A DNA stretch of 64,000 bases from Lachnospiraceae bacterium (GCA_003507655.1 DNUZ01000001.1:1-64000); one strand, 5' to 3'; shown: positions 52,009 to 61,093, counted from the stretch's first letter. Notes: generated from the letters alone by a model not told the origin. Program-made: numbers and translations.

Positions 52009-54105
52009 ATGGATGTAAGCCAATACCTTGAGATTTTTATTGATGAGACAAACGGACATTTACAGACTCTGAGCGACAACATTATGCAGTTGGAAAAAGA
52101 GCCGGAGAACAAAGACGTAATTAATGAGATTTTCCGTGCAGCACACTCCTTAAAAGGAATGGCAGGAACCATGGGATTTAAGAGAATGCAGCGTCTGACC
52201 CATGATATGGAAAATGTATTCCAGGAGATCCGCAGTGATAAGATGAAAGTAACAAGCAGCCTGATCGACGTATTATTTGACTGCTTAGATGCAATTGACG
52301 GATATCTTGAAAATGTAAAAGAGACCTCAGATGAGGGAACAAATGACAATGAAGCGATTGTCAAAGAGTTAAATGATATTTTAGCAGGCGGTGCAGAAGA
52401 GAGTGAAGCGGCACCGGCAGCAGAACCGGAAGCACCTGCACAGGAGACAAAGGCTGTAACGAATTACATGGACTTTGAGTTAAACAACAAAGAGAAAGAT
52501 GACATCAAAGAGGCACAGGATGCCGGTCATAAAGTCTATGCAATCACCGTAAAGATCCAGAAAGAGTGCCTGTTAAAAGCAGCAAGAGCATTTTTAGTAT
52601 TCAAGGCAGTAGAAGATTTCGGACAGATCATTGTATACAGACCATCATCACAGGATATTGAAGATGAGAAGTTTGAAGATGAATTTTCCTTCTTCTTAGA
52701 CAGTGAAGAGACAGATTTTGAAAAGATCAAAGCAGCAGCAAATGCTGTATCAGAAATAGAAACAGTAACAGGAGAAGAAATTCCTATTGCAGCATTTGAA
52801 GGCGGTGCAGAAGAAGAAAAAACAGAGGAGCCTGAAAAGGCAGAAGCACCGGCAGAGACACATCCGGCGCCGGCAAAAACAGCACAGGCACCTGCAAGCA
52901 CAGAAAAGAAGGCAGCAGGCAAGGGCAAATCCACACCGAAACCGGTTACAAACCGTACGATCCGTGTAGATATTGAAAAATTAGATGCACTGATGAATCA
53001 GGTCAGCGAGCTGATCATCGCAAAGAACAGTCTGGTATCATTGAGTATGACAGGCGAAAACAAAGAAGATCAGGTACAGACTTTCCAGGAACAGATCGAG
53101 TATCTCGAAAGAATCACAACGAATCTGCATGAGTCCGTTATGAAAGTACGAATGGTTCCGATCGAAAGCGTTGTAAATAAGTTCCCGAGAATGATCCGTG
53201 ACTTATCCAAACGTCTGAACAAGAAGATGGAGTTAGAGATGACCGGTGAAGATACCGAGTTAGACAGAACGGTAGTAGACCAGTTAGGTGATCCGTTACA
53301 GCATCTTCTCCGTAACTCCGCAGACCACGGACTTGAGAGTGCGGAACTCCGTAAAGAGCGTGGCAAGAGTGAAGTTGGAACCATCTTCTTAAAAGCATTC
53401 CAGGAAGGAAATAACGTTATCATCGAAGTTGGCGATGACGGTAACGGTATTGACACAGAAAGCGTAAAAGAAAAAGCAATCGAACGCGGACTGGTGACAC
53501 CGGAAGCAGCAGAACAACTCAGCCAGAAAGAAATCATCGACTTCCTGTTTATGCCAAGTTTCTCTATGGCAAAACAGATTTCAGATATTTCCGGACGAGG
53601 TGTAGGATTAGACGTTGTAAAATCCAATATCGAAGCATTAGGCGGAGATGTAGAAGTTCGTTCCAAACTGGGTGAAGGAAGCAAATTCATTGTCAGACTT
53701 CCGTTAACACTTGCGATTATCCAGGCATTGATGGTTGAAATCCGTGATGAAAAATATGCGATCGCATTAGCATCCATTCAGACCATTGAATATATTTCCA
53801 CAAGCGATATCAAGTATGTGGAATCCAAGGAGGTAATACATATCCGTGGAGCCGTTATCCCTCTGATCCGTATGGACCGGGAGCTGGATTTTGAACCGGT
53901 AGAAGATGATGAGAACTTAACCGTTGTTATTGTACAAAAGGGAGACAAGACAGCAGGACTTGTTATCGACAATCTGATCGGTCAGCAGGAGATCGTTATC
54001 AAATCTCTTGGAGAGTACATTTCCACAACGAAGTTGATCAGTGGAGCAACCATTCTCGGTGATGGTGAAGTTGCATTGATCCTGGATGTTAATACATTAA
54101 TGTAA
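52009..54105 (+). CDS. cheA: Chemotaxis histidine kinase CheA
   Basis: 698 residues. The Hpt domain has His46 in RAAHSLKGMAGTMGF. A P2-like region and an Ala/Pro/Glu-rich linker (about 265-305) follow. The dimerisation domain is VDIEKLDALMNQVSELIIAKNSL. The ATPase domain has H/N/G boxes (LLRNSADHGLE, EVGDDGNGID, ISGRGVGLDVVK), and a CheW-like domain ends the protein. It phosphorylates CheY and CheB. ATG 52009 lies two bases after cheB. Confidence 0.95.
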   Translation: MDVSQYLEIFIDETNGHLQTLSDNIMQLEKEPENKDVINEIFRAAHSLKGMAGTMGFKRMQRLTHDMENVFQEIRSDKMKVTSSLIDVLFDCLDAIDGYLENVKETSDEGTNDNEAIVKELNDILAGGAEESEAAPAAEPEAPAQETKAVTNYMDFELNNKEKDDIKEAQDAGHKVYAITVKIQKECLLKAARAFLVFKAVEDFGQIIVYRPSSQDIEDEKFEDEFSFFLDSEETDFEKIKAAANAVSEIETVTGEEIPIAAFEGGAEEEKTEEPEKAEAPAETHPAPAKTAQAPASTEKKAAGKGKSTPKPVTNRTIRVDIEKLDALMNQVSELIIAKNSLVSLSMTGENKEDQVQTFQEQIEYLERITTNLHESVMKVRMVPIESVVNKFPRMIRDLSKRLNKKMELEMTGEDTELDRTVVDQLGDPLQHLLRNSADHGLESAELRKERGKSEVGTIFLKAFQEGNNVIIEVGDDGNGIDTESVKEKAIERGLVTPEAAEQLSQKEIIDFLFMPSFSMAKQISDISGRGVGLDVVKSNIEALGGDVEVRSKLGEGSKFIVRLPLTLAIIQALMVEIRDEKYAIALASIQTIEYISTSDIKYVESKEVIHIRGAVIPLIRMDRELDFEPVEDDENLTVVIVQKGDKTAGLVIDNLIGQQEIVIKSLGEYISTTKLISGATILGDGEVALILDVNTLM

Positions 54106-54118
54106 GGGGGTTCCGGCA

Positions 54119-54583
54119 ATGGCAGCAAAAATAGAAACAATGGAAAATGACAAAAAACAATACATTGTAATTACTTTTGGAAACGAGCAGTACGGAATAG
54201 ACATTAGTTATGTAGACAATATTGTGCGTATGCAAAAGATTACCAGAGTTCCAAAAGCACAGCCGTATTTTAAAGGCGTTATCAATCTGCGTGGAGAAGT
54301 TGTTCCGGTTATGAGTCTCAGACTGAAAATGGGACTTGAGGATGATGTGTTTACGAATACAAGCCGTATCATCATCTTAAAGATTGAGCAGAAGGGTGTG
54401 TTAGGGATCATCGTGGATGAAGTAAAAGAAGTTGTAACACTTGGTTCAGAAGAGATCGACAAGGTTGCACACAATCCAAAGGATGTTAAGAGCACATTCA
54501 TCAATGGAATCGGAAAGAACGGGGACGATCTGATCTCCCTGTTTGATATCAGCAGCGTGGTAGATGAGAAAGAAAATTCATAA
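54119..54583 (+). CDS. cheW: Chemotaxis coupling protein CheW
   Basis: 154 residues. The CheW fold is seen in YIVITFGNEQYGIDISYVDNIVRMQKITRVPKAQPYFKGVINLRGEVVPVMSLRLKMGL and GIIVDEVKEVVTL. It links receptors to CheA. It follows cheA by 13 bases and is followed by an unusual internal hairpin before cheC. Confidence 0.94.
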   Translation: MAAKIETMENDKKQYIVITFGNEQYGIDISYVDNIVRMQKITRVPKAQPYFKGVINLRGEVVPVMSLRLKMGLEDDVFTNTSRIIILKIEQKGVLGIIVDEVKEVVTLGSEEIDKVAHNPKDVKSTFINGIGKNGDDLISLFDISSVVDEKENS

Positions 54584-54589
54584 CAGATT

Positions 54590-54624
54590 TTGGATATGAT
54601 GCTTTAGCATCATATCCAATCTTT
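54590..54624 (+). terminator. Intra-operon hairpin between cheW and cheC
   Basis: TTGGATATGATGC, loop TTTA, GCATCATATCCAA form a perfect 13-bp stem, followed by TCTTTGT. It resembles a terminator with a weak T-run and could reduce read-through or stabilise the upstream mRNA. Confidence 0.65.
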
Positions 54625-54654
54625 GTATATAGAAGTGGATAGGAGGAGGACATC

Positions 54655-55275
54655 ATGGGAAAGTTCAGTTTTGAGGAAGTGAATGAGCTGTATGTAGATG
54701 TTCTGCGCGAAATTGGAAATATTGGTTCGGGAAATGCAACAACAGCAATAGCAAGTATGTTAGACTTGCGGCTGAACATGAATGTACCAAAAGTAGAACT
54801 GCTTTCCTTCCAGGAATTCGGTTCTGCAATTTCAGCAGAGGATGAAACCATTGTAGGAATCTATTTGGGGTTAGAACAGGATATTGAGGGAAGTATGATG
54901 TTTCTGATGAAATTAGATTCTGCACATTATCTGGTAAACCGTTTGATGGGACGTGACCCGGATTACAAAGAAGATTTTACGGAAATGGATTTATCTGCGA
55001 TCAAAGAGATAGGAAATATTATTGCAGGTTCTTACTTGTCAGCATTATCAAGTATGACAAACCTGACGATTTCCCCTACCATACCATATGTTGCAATTGA
55101 CATGGCAGCAGCAATTTTAAGTGTGCCGGCCTGCATGTTTGGACAATATGGAGACAATGCACTCTTAATTGAGACACAGTTTGGGGACGAAGTGATGATC
55201 GAAGGATATTTTATCCTTTTACCGGAACTGGATTCTTATGACAAAATATTATCAGCACTTGGAATCGCAATATAA
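54655..55275 (+). CDS. cheC: CheY-P phosphatase CheC
   Basis: 206 residues with two phosphatase motifs: VLREIGNIGSGNATTAIASML (Glu and Asn) and IKEIGNIIAGSYLSALSSM. It dephosphorylates CheY-P and is activated by CheD. AGGAGGAGGACATC precedes the ATG. CheC with CheD is typical of Bacillota and Thermotogota. Confidence 0.94.
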   Translation: MGKFSFEEVNELYVDVLREIGNIGSGNATTAIASMLDLRLNMNVPKVELLSFQEFGSAISAEDETIVGIYLGLEQDIEGSMMFLMKLDSAHYLVNRLMGRDPDYKEDFTEMDLSAIKEIGNIIAGSYLSALSSMTNLTISPTIPYVAIDMAAAILSVPACMFGQYGDNALLIETQFGDEVMIEGYFILLPELDSYDKILSALGIAI

Positions 55276-55287
55276 GGAGAGTAATAC

Positions 55288-55773
55288 ATGGGAGCTACTA
55301 TAAAAGTCGGAATGGCTGATTTAAACGTATGCAAGGCCCCAGATGCTATTACTACGTTAGGACTAGGTTCATGCATTGGTATAGCGGTGTACGATCCGGT
55401 AACAAAAATCGGAGGACTCGCACATATCATGCTGCCAGACAGCACGAAGATAAGGAATAATTCTAACATTGCAAAATTTGCGGATACGGGAATTGAGGAA
55501 CTGATCAGAAAAGTGACGGCGGCAGGAGCTTCAAAGGCAAGGTTAGTGGCAAAAATAGCCGGTGGAGCAAGAATGTTTGAGGTAAGTGGTCTGTCTGAAG
55601 TAGGAAATATCGGAGCCAAGAATGCAGAAGCATCAAAGAAAAAGTTAAAAGAACTTGGAATTCGCATTGTTGCGGAAGATACCGGGTTGAATTATGGTCG
55701 TACTGTAGTATTAGATTGTAATACAGGAGATTTTATGATCAAATCGGTCGGGAAAGAAAATAAAATCATTTAG
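55288..55773 (+). CDS. cheD: Chemoreceptor glutamine deamidase CheD
   Basis: 161 residues. The catalytic signature is LGLGSCIGIAVYDPVTKIGGLAHIMLPDS, with the Cys and His of the papain-like site, followed by KIAGGARMFEVSG. It deamidates receptor glutamines and partners CheC. It starts 12 bases after cheC with AAGGAGAGTAATAC. Confidence 0.95.
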   Translation: MGATIKVGMADLNVCKAPDAITTLGLGSCIGIAVYDPVTKIGGLAHIMLPDSTKIRNNSNIAKFADTGIEELIRKVTAAGASKARLVAKIAGGARMFEVSGLSEVGNIGAKNAEASKKKLKELGIRIVAEDTGLNYGRTVVLDCNTGDFMIKSVGKENKII

Positions 55774-55790
55774 AGTTTGAGGGATGCGGG

Positions 55791-56099
55791 ATGAAAACAA
55801 AACCAATTCCAGCGATTGTAATGCTGAGTGCAGGATTTGTAACATGCATTATCGCAATATATACACACATGGAGTTAATGGCTTTTACAAAAAGCCTTCT
55901 GTTAGTATTAATCGTTTTTTATATCCTTGGGGGTATTGTGAAAATAATTCTTGACAAGAATTTTGCACAGATGAAGGAAGAAGAGGAAGAAACGGCTGAT
56001 ACAGAAGAAAACCCGGAGGATTCGCAAGAAACGGAAGAGGAGACTTCAGAGGCGGAACCGACGACAGAAGAAGAACCGGAAGAGAATGTAGAAATCTAA
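55791..56099 (+). CDS. Small acidic membrane protein between cheD and sigD
   Basis: 102 residues. Two hydrophobic segments (about 7-23, PAIVMLSAGFVTCIIAI, and about 33-52, TKSLLLVLIVFYILGGIV) are followed by a tail of about 45 residues that is nearly all Glu, Thr, Asp and Pro. No known domain was recognised. Its place inside the chemotaxis end of the cluster and tight spacing (17 bases after cheD, 23 before sigD) suggest a motility-linked role. The frame and the RBS (GAGGGATGCGGG) are good. Confidence 0.7.
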   Translation: MKTKPIPAIVMLSAGFVTCIIAIYTHMELMAFTKSLLLVLIVFYILGGIVKIILDKNFAQMKEEEEETADTEENPEDSQETEEETSEAEPTTEEEPEENVEI

Positions 56100-56122
56100 A
56101 GGGGTAGCTTTGGAGGCTTTTT

Positions 56123-56887
56123 ATGAAAGAAGTCGAGAGACAGAAAATTTGGGAAAAGTACACAAAAAATCCAACACAGGAAATGCGTGAACAGATCATC
56201 ATAGAATACGCACCGTTAGTAAAAATCGTAGCAGGCAGATTAAGCATGTATCTGGGTGGAAACGTAGAATATGAGGATCTGGTCAGTTATGGAGTTTTTG
56301 GATTAATAGATGCAATTGATAAATTTGATACAAATAAAGATGTAAAATTTGAAACCTATGCAAGTCTGCGCATCAGGGGTTCTATTTTAGATCAGATCCG
56401 TAAAATGGACTGGATTCCAAGAACTGTCCGGCAGCGTCAGAGAAAGATCGATGAGGCAATCAAGAGTTTAGAAGCGCGTACCGGAAAAACGCCAACAGAT
56501 GAGATGTTAGCGGAAGAACTTGGGGTCAGTGGGGAAGAACTGTTAAGCTGGCAGTCACAGCTTAAGGTTACGAATGTTGTATCACTGAATGAATTTGTGG
56601 AGTCAGGAAATGAACCGGTTATGGATGCAAAAGGCAATTTCCGCTTTGCACAGCCGGAGGAGGTTATAGCAGAAACAGAGCTGAAACGGATGTTAAAAGA
56701 CGCAATGCAACTGCTTACGGAGAAGGAACAAAAAGTAATTCTTCTGTATTACTATGAAGATCTGACATTGAAGGAGATCAGCAGGGTATTAGAGGTGTCG
56801 GAATCAAGAATTTCACAGCTGCATACCAAGGCACTGCAGAAGATGAAGAAAAAAATGGGACCGTATATGAATATTTTGACAGATTAG
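56123..56887 (+). CDS. sigD: Flagellar sigma factor SigD (FliA)
   Basis: 254 residues. Sigma region 2 has IIEYAPLVKIVAGRLSMYL, EYEDLVSYGVFGLIDAIDKFD and FETYASLRIRGSILDQIRKMDWIPR. Region 3 has ARTGKTPTDEMLAEELGVS. Region 4 has LLTEKEQKVILLYYYEDLTLKEISRVLEVSESRISQLHTKALQKMK. It transcribes late flagellar genes such as flagellin, which are outside the window. An anti-sigma factor FlgM is not seen here. Confidence 0.95.
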   Translation: MKEVERQKIWEKYTKNPTQEMREQIIIEYAPLVKIVAGRLSMYLGGNVEYEDLVSYGVFGLIDAIDKFDTNKDVKFETYASLRIRGSILDQIRKMDWIPRTVRQRQRKIDEAIKSLEARTGKTPTDEMLAEELGVSGEELLSWQSQLKVTNVVSLNEFVESGNEPVMDAKGNFRFAQPEEVIAETELKRMLKDAMQLLTEKEQKVILLYYYEDLTLKEISRVLEVSESRISQLHTKALQKMKKKMGPYMNILTD

Positions 56888-56907
56888 ATGGAGCAGGGGG
56901 ACACAAT

Positions 56908-58500
56908 ATGAATGGCTATTTTCAGTTAGAAGTACAATCAGAGGGCGTTTTTGTGAAAATTTATCCGCCAACAGAAGGTGGAGAGGCTGTAAACATTAAA
57001 GAATTAATGGATTATTTAGAAATGCGGCAGTTAAACCATTATGATTTAAAAGATTTAAATACAGCAGTCCATAACACGGAGCAGGGAGGACGTGTTCTTG
57101 TTGCTCGTTCTTTGGAAATGGCAGTTCATGAAGTCATGGTAGCACATGTGTCATTAGATAAAATGCAGGTGATATGCCGTTTTTATCCTCCGGCAAATGG
57201 TGGAGACCTGTCAGATGAGACTTCGATCATCAAGGATCTGCAGCTTCAGAATATTAAATTTGGAATCAACCGGGCAGCTATTCAGGAATTTTTACAGAAC
57301 CGCCAATACTGTAAAGATTATGTCTTTGCAAAAGGGAAAAATCCGATACATGGAAAAGATGCTAAAATTGAATACTTTTTTAATACAAACCTGAATTTAA
57401 AGCCGAAAAAAAACGAAGACGGTTCCGTAGATTATCGTGATCTGAATACAATCAGTCATGTTAAAGCAGGGGATCTTTTAGCACGTCTGATACCGGAAGA
57501 TCCGGGAACACCGGGAATGAATGTATTTGGCGAAGAAATCAGTCCGAGAACGGTTCGCAGTCTGACATTGGATTACGCAAATAACATCAAATGTAATGAA
57601 GAAAAGACAGAGATTTTTTCGGAAGTAACAGGTCATGCAAGTCTGGTAAAAGGTAAAGTCTTTGTATCTTCCGTATTTGAAGTTCCGGCAGATGTCGATA
57701 ATTCCATTGGAAATGTGGAGTATGCAGGAAATGTGCATGTTGCGGGAAATGTCAAAGGCGGATTTGAAGTCCGTGCAAAAGGCGACATCATCGTAGAAGG
57801 TGTCGTGGAAGATGCACTGTTAGAAGCAGGCGGTCAGATCATCGTAAAACGCGGGATTCACGGAATGGGAAAAGGCTATCTTCAGGCAGATAGCAATATT
57901 ATATGTCAGTTTATCGAAAATGCGATTGTATCATCCGGAGGATTTGTGGAGACAAGTTCCATTCTGCACAGCCGTGTATCAGCGTCGAGTGAGATACATG
58001 TCAGCGGAAAGAAAGGGTTTATTACCGGAGGAATGATCCGTGCAGGTGCATTGGTAGAGGCACAGACAATCGGTTCTCCGATGGGAACAGACACCCGAGT
58101 TGAAGTTGGCGCTGACCCGAAGAAAAAAGAACGTTTTCAGGAGTTAAAAGAAACCCTTGAAAAAGAGAATGAAGAACTTGATAAGTGCAAAGTGATCCTT
58201 GCGACTTATACGAAAAAACTGCAAAGTGGAGAGCAGCTTCCGCCGGAGCGGATGAGCTATGTGCAGAAGTTAGCCTACGCTTATAAAGCAAAGAAACGCA
58301 CAGTGGAAGAATTGCGGAATGAATATGCAGATTTACAGCAGGAGCTGATGTTTGCAAATCATGCAAAAATTCAGGTCAGTAAAACGATTTATCCTGGTGT
58401 AACGGTCGCCATATCCGATTTAGAGATGCGTGTGAAAGATGAACAGAATTTCTGTCAGTACATCAAAAAAGATGGAGAGATTGTCCGTACTACACTATAA
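56908..58500 (+). CDS. FapA family protein (DUF342)
   Basis: 530 residues. The N-terminal half has RLIPEDPGTPGMNVFGEEI. The middle part (about 250-395) has beta-helix-like repeats with alternating V/G (VEYAGNVHVAGNVKGGFEVRAKGDIIVEGVVEDALLEAGGQIIVKRGI). A coiled-coil (about 410-480) and a C-terminal strand follow. This is the FapA/DUF342 layout. Homologues lie in flagellar operons of many Bacillota; the role is unknown. ATG 56908 is 20 bases after sigD. Confidence 0.85.
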   Translation: MNGYFQLEVQSEGVFVKIYPPTEGGEAVNIKELMDYLEMRQLNHYDLKDLNTAVHNTEQGGRVLVARSLEMAVHEVMVAHVSLDKMQVICRFYPPANGGDLSDETSIIKDLQLQNIKFGINRAAIQEFLQNRQYCKDYVFAKGKNPIHGKDAKIEYFFNTNLNLKPKKNEDGSVDYRDLNTISHVKAGDLLARLIPEDPGTPGMNVFGEEISPRTVRSLTLDYANNIKCNEEKTEIFSEVTGHASLVKGKVFVSSVFEVPADVDNSIGNVEYAGNVHVAGNVKGGFEVRAKGDIIVEGVVEDALLEAGGQIIVKRGIHGMGKGYLQADSNIICQFIENAIVSSGGFVETSSILHSRVSASSEIHVSGKKGFITGGMIRAGALVEAQTIGSPMGTDTRVEVGADPKKKERFQELKETLEKENEELDKCKVILATYTKKLQSGEQLPPERMSYVQKLAYAYKAKKRTVEELRNEYADLQQELMFANHAKIQVSKTIYPGVTVAISDLEMRVKDEQNFCQYIKKDGEIVRTTL

Positions 58501-58530
58501 AATCAGGAAACACATGGAAGGAGTGGGACT

Positions 58531-58842
58531 ATGACGATCAGACCGGTGGATTTCGCTACCATTCAAAGAACAGACGATGTTGGAATGATGAAACACCAGC
58601 AGGATGCCAAGCCGGTGGTGGAGCAGCAAAATATTCAGGTGGAAATAAAAAAACAGGAATATCACGATGCTTCGCAGGTGAAGCATAAGGACAACGCCTC
58701 AAAAGAAGAGGAACGTTTTGATGCGAGAGAAGAAGGAAAGAATAAATATAAACAGTCCATGAGCAAAAAGAAAAAAGACGCTGCAAAAGATGGAAAAGTA
58801 GTGCAAAAATCAGCACATGGCGGATTTGATATCAAGATATAA
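58531..58842 (+). CDS. Conserved 103-residue charged protein in the flagellar cluster
   Basis: 103 residues, very hydrophilic, with no membrane segment and no recognised domain. It starts MTIRPVDFATIQRTDDV and has a Lys/Glu/Asp-rich middle (KEEERFDAREEGKNKYKQSM) and a C-terminal KSAHGGFDIKI. GGAAGGAGTGGGACT precedes the ATG. It lies between fapA and the SwrB-like gene. It is probably a small cytoplasmic partner protein; no function can be given. Confidence 0.75.
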   Translation: MTIRPVDFATIQRTDDVGMMKHQQDAKPVVEQQNIQVEIKKQEYHDASQVKHKDNASKEEERFDAREEGKNKYKQSMSKKKKDAAKDGKVVQKSAHGGFDIKI

Positions 58843-58851
58843 GGAGCAGAT

Positions 58852-59583
58852 ATGACAGCAATAGAAATATGTCTGGTTGCGGCCGGACTGATTTTGATGG
58901 TTGGAAGTTTTTTTGTAACGGAAAAATTATCACCGGATGAACTGGATAAGATTGCAAAGCTGAGCCAGGAGGAAATCGCACATATCGTAGATAAAGAAAT
59001 TGCAGCATCCCACGATAAGGTTCAGGAGCAGTTAGAGACAGAATTAGAAGAAGTATTAGAAAAATTAGACCGCGAAAGCGACAAAGAGACAAACGAAAAG
59101 ATCATGGCGATCAGTGAGTATTCGGATACCGTCATTGAGTCCATTAATAAAAGCCATAATGAAATCATGTTTTTGTACAGCATGTTAGGTGACAAACATA
59201 AGGAAATGATAGATTTTTCGAATGAGATCCAGCAGCGGGTAGAAAATCTGCAAAAAATCGTGACCGAGGAAATGGTACAGGAAACACTGTATAAAGCAAA
59301 AGAAGAACATGAAAATTCACAGATTTTAATGGAAAATGTTACCGAGAATAATAAAAATATGTTAGAAGAGGTACAGGCAGTTTCGGATGAAGCAGAGGAA
59401 GTACCGGAGACAGAAGAAACGGGCGAAGTAGAAAAAGAGCAGCCTGCAGACAGCAATGAGCAGATCTTAGAATTAAGACGGCAGGGAATGTCGGAAGTAG
59501 AGATTGCAAAAGAGTTAGGATTAGGACTCGGCGTTATAAGACTGGTCATAGATTTATATGAAAAAGAGGAGCAGGCAGAGTGA
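58852..59583 (+). CDS. SwrB/DUF6115-like membrane coiled-coil protein
   Basis: 243 residues. One N-terminal transmembrane helix (about 3-22, AIEICLVAAGLILMVGSFFV) is followed by a long coiled-coil, a Glu-rich segment, and a C-terminal helix-turn-helix-like motif (ILELRRQGMSEVEIAKELGLGLGVIRLVIDLY). The layout resembles SwrB of Bacillus, which lies just after sigD and activates flagellar assembly. The equivalence here is inferred from position and shape. Confidence 0.75.
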   Translation: MTAIEICLVAAGLILMVGSFFVTEKLSPDELDKIAKLSQEEIAHIVDKEIAASHDKVQEQLETELEEVLEKLDRESDKETNEKIMAISEYSDTVIESINKSHNEIMFLYSMLGDKHKEMIDFSNEIQQRVENLQKIVTEEMVQETLYKAKEEHENSQILMENVTENNKNMLEEVQAVSDEAEEVPETEETGEVEKEQPADSNEQILELRRQGMSEVEIAKELGLGLGVIRLVIDLYEKEEQAE

Positions 59584-60179
59584 AATTAAAATATTATTTA
59601 AGAGGTCTGGGAATCGGAATCCTGATCACAACGATCATCTTTATCATAGGGATTCATGTAAATCAGGATCAGATGTTTTCCGATGAAGAAGTCATCCGGC
59701 GTGCAAAAGCATTGGGAATGGTCATGGATGAGACGGATGGAAAGACGATCAATGAATTAGATAAAGACAAGAAACAGGATTCAGAGAGTAAAGATCAAAA
59801 GGACAGTCAGAAAGAAGACAGCAAAGAAAGCAAAAGCGATAACAAAGATAAGCAGGAACAGGCAAAAGATGATCAGACGAAGAATGATCAGACAAAAGCA
59901 GATGCAGAGTCAGAAAAAACTCAGGACAGTGATGCTGCAGCAGCACAAAAACAGACGGTAGAGCAGGTAGAGGTCAGTATCCTTCCGGGTGAATATTCGG
60001 ATACGATCTCACAAAAACTGTTAGATGCAGGCCTGATCGATGATAAGGCAGCATTCAGCAAATATATCAATGATACGAATGTCGATAATCTGATACAGCC
60101 GGGAACATTTACCGTGCCAAAAGGGGCAAGCTACGAAGAAGTTGCAAAAATCCTCACGACGAAGCAGGAAAATCGATAA
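59580..60179 (+). CDS. YceG/MltG-like membrane protein without catalytic domain
   Basis: 199 residues. One N-terminal transmembrane helix (about 8-28) is followed by a short conserved helix (DEEVIRRAKALGMVM). A linker of about 65 residues is almost wholly K, D, S, Q and E (about 60-125). The end is a YceG N-terminal-like fold (VSILPGEYSDTISQKLLDAGLIDDKAAFSKYIND...PGTFTVPKGASYEEVAKILTTK). Full MltG is about 340 residues, so the transglycosylase domain is absent. GTG 59580 overlaps the previous stop. It is the last gene of the cluster. Confidence 0.8.
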   Translation: MKLKYYLRGLGIGILITTIIFIIGIHVNQDQMFSDEEVIRRAKALGMVMDETDGKTINELDKDKKQDSESKDQKDSQKEDSKESKSDNKDKQEQAKDDQTKNDQTKADAESEKTQDSDAAAAQKQTVEQVEVSILPGEYSDTISQKLLDAGLIDDKAAFSKYINDTNVDNLIQPGTFTVPKGASYEEVAKILTTKQENR

Positions 60180-60184
60180 AAGTC

Positions 60185-60213
60185 TTGCTATGGCAGGAAA
60201 ACTGTGCTATAAT
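60185..60213 (+). promoter_or_regulatory. rpsB-tsf promoter
   Basis: TTGCTA (60185-60190), exactly 17 bases, and TATAAT (60208-60213). It is placed directly after the last flagellar gene, giving a leader of about 100 bases. Confidence 0.75.
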
Positions 60214-60229
60214 CGTTGAGGTTAATTTA

Positions 60230-60318
60230 AAAAACACATATGCAGACCAAGAAACCGGTGCCTAAGGTCGTTTTTTGGAATGAAGCATATGGAAGCACAC
60301 AACCATGGAGGTAAAAAA
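60230..60318 (+). promoter_or_regulatory. Structured 5' leader of rpsB (candidate ribosomal-protein leader)
   Basis: CATATGC near 60238 pairs with GCATATG near 60285, and GACC/GGTC and CCAA/TTGG pair inside. The folded stretch ends about 25 bases before the RBS. It may be an autoregulatory S2-binding leader; no match to a known leader class can be claimed. Confidence 0.4.
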
Positions 60319-61056
60319 ATGAGTGTTATTTCAATGAAACAGTTATTAGAAGCAGGTGTTCACTTCGGACATCAGACAAGAAGATGGAATCCTAAAATGG
60401 CTCCATACATCTACACCGAGAGGAACGGTATCTATATCATCGACTTACAGAAATCTGTAGGAAAAGTAGATGAGGCATATCAGGCAGTAAGTGATATCGC
60501 AGCAGACGGTGGTTCAATCCTTTTCGTAGGAACAAAGAAGCAGGCTCAGGATGCTATCAAAACAGAGGCAGAGAGATGCGGAATGTACTATGTAAATGAG
60601 AGATGGTTAGGCGGAATGCTTACAAACTTTAAGACCATCCAGAGCCGTATCGAGAGATTAAAAGCAATCGAAGCAATGGCAGAGGACGGAACATTTGATG
60701 TATTACCGAAGAAAGAAGTAATTGCTTTAAAGAAAGAATGGGATAAATTAGAGAAGAACCTTGGCGGAATCAAAGACATGAAAGGTCTTCCAGATGCAAT
60801 CTTCGTAGTAGATCCTAAGAAAGAAAGAATCTGCGTACAGGAAGCACACACACTTGGTATTCCGTTAATCGGTATCTGTGATACAAACTGTGATCCGGAA
60901 GAATTAGACTATGTAATTCCTGGAAACGATGATGCGATCCGTGCAGTAAAATTAATCGTTTCTAAGATGGCAGATGCAGTCGTAGAAGCTAATCAGGGAA
61001 CAGTTGATGTAGAAGCAGCAGAAGAGTTTGAAGCAGAGGAAGCTGAAGAAGCATAA
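60319..61056 (+). CDS. rpsB: 30S ribosomal protein S2
   Basis: 245 residues. The start [45 protein letters not shown] and the middle [58 protein letters not shown] are canonical. An acidic C-terminal tail ([13 protein letters not shown]) is normal. ATG 60319 follows CATGGAGGTAAAAAA; the frame is open upstream to 60280, but those codons lie in the leader. Confidence 0.97.
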   Translation: MSVISMKQLLEAGVHFGHQTRRWNPKMAPYIYTERNGIYIIDLQKSVGKVDEAYQAVSDIAADGGSILFVGTKKQAQDAIKTEAERCGMYYVNERWLGGMLTNFKTIQSRIERLKAIEAMAEDGTFDVLPKKEVIALKKEWDKLEKNLGGIKDMKGLPDAIFVVDPKKERICVQEAHTLGIPLIGICDTNCDPEELDYVIPGNDDAIRAVKLIVSKMADAVVEANQGTVDVEAAEEFEAEEAEEA

Positions 61057-61068
61057 TAAGAGAATTCT

Positions 61069-61093
61069 CAGGACAGACATTTTGCCTGTCCTG
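61069..61093 (+). other. Hairpin between rpsB and tsf
   Basis: CAGGACAG, nine-base loop, CTGTCCTG. There is no T-run, so it is more likely an mRNA processing or stability element than a terminator. Confidence 0.5.

Noticed and set aside
53070..53777. 235-codon open frame on the - strand opposite cheA
   Set aside because: It mirrors the cheA ATPase region, has Ser-rich low-complexity content, no RBS and no family features, whereas cheA is fully recognisable.
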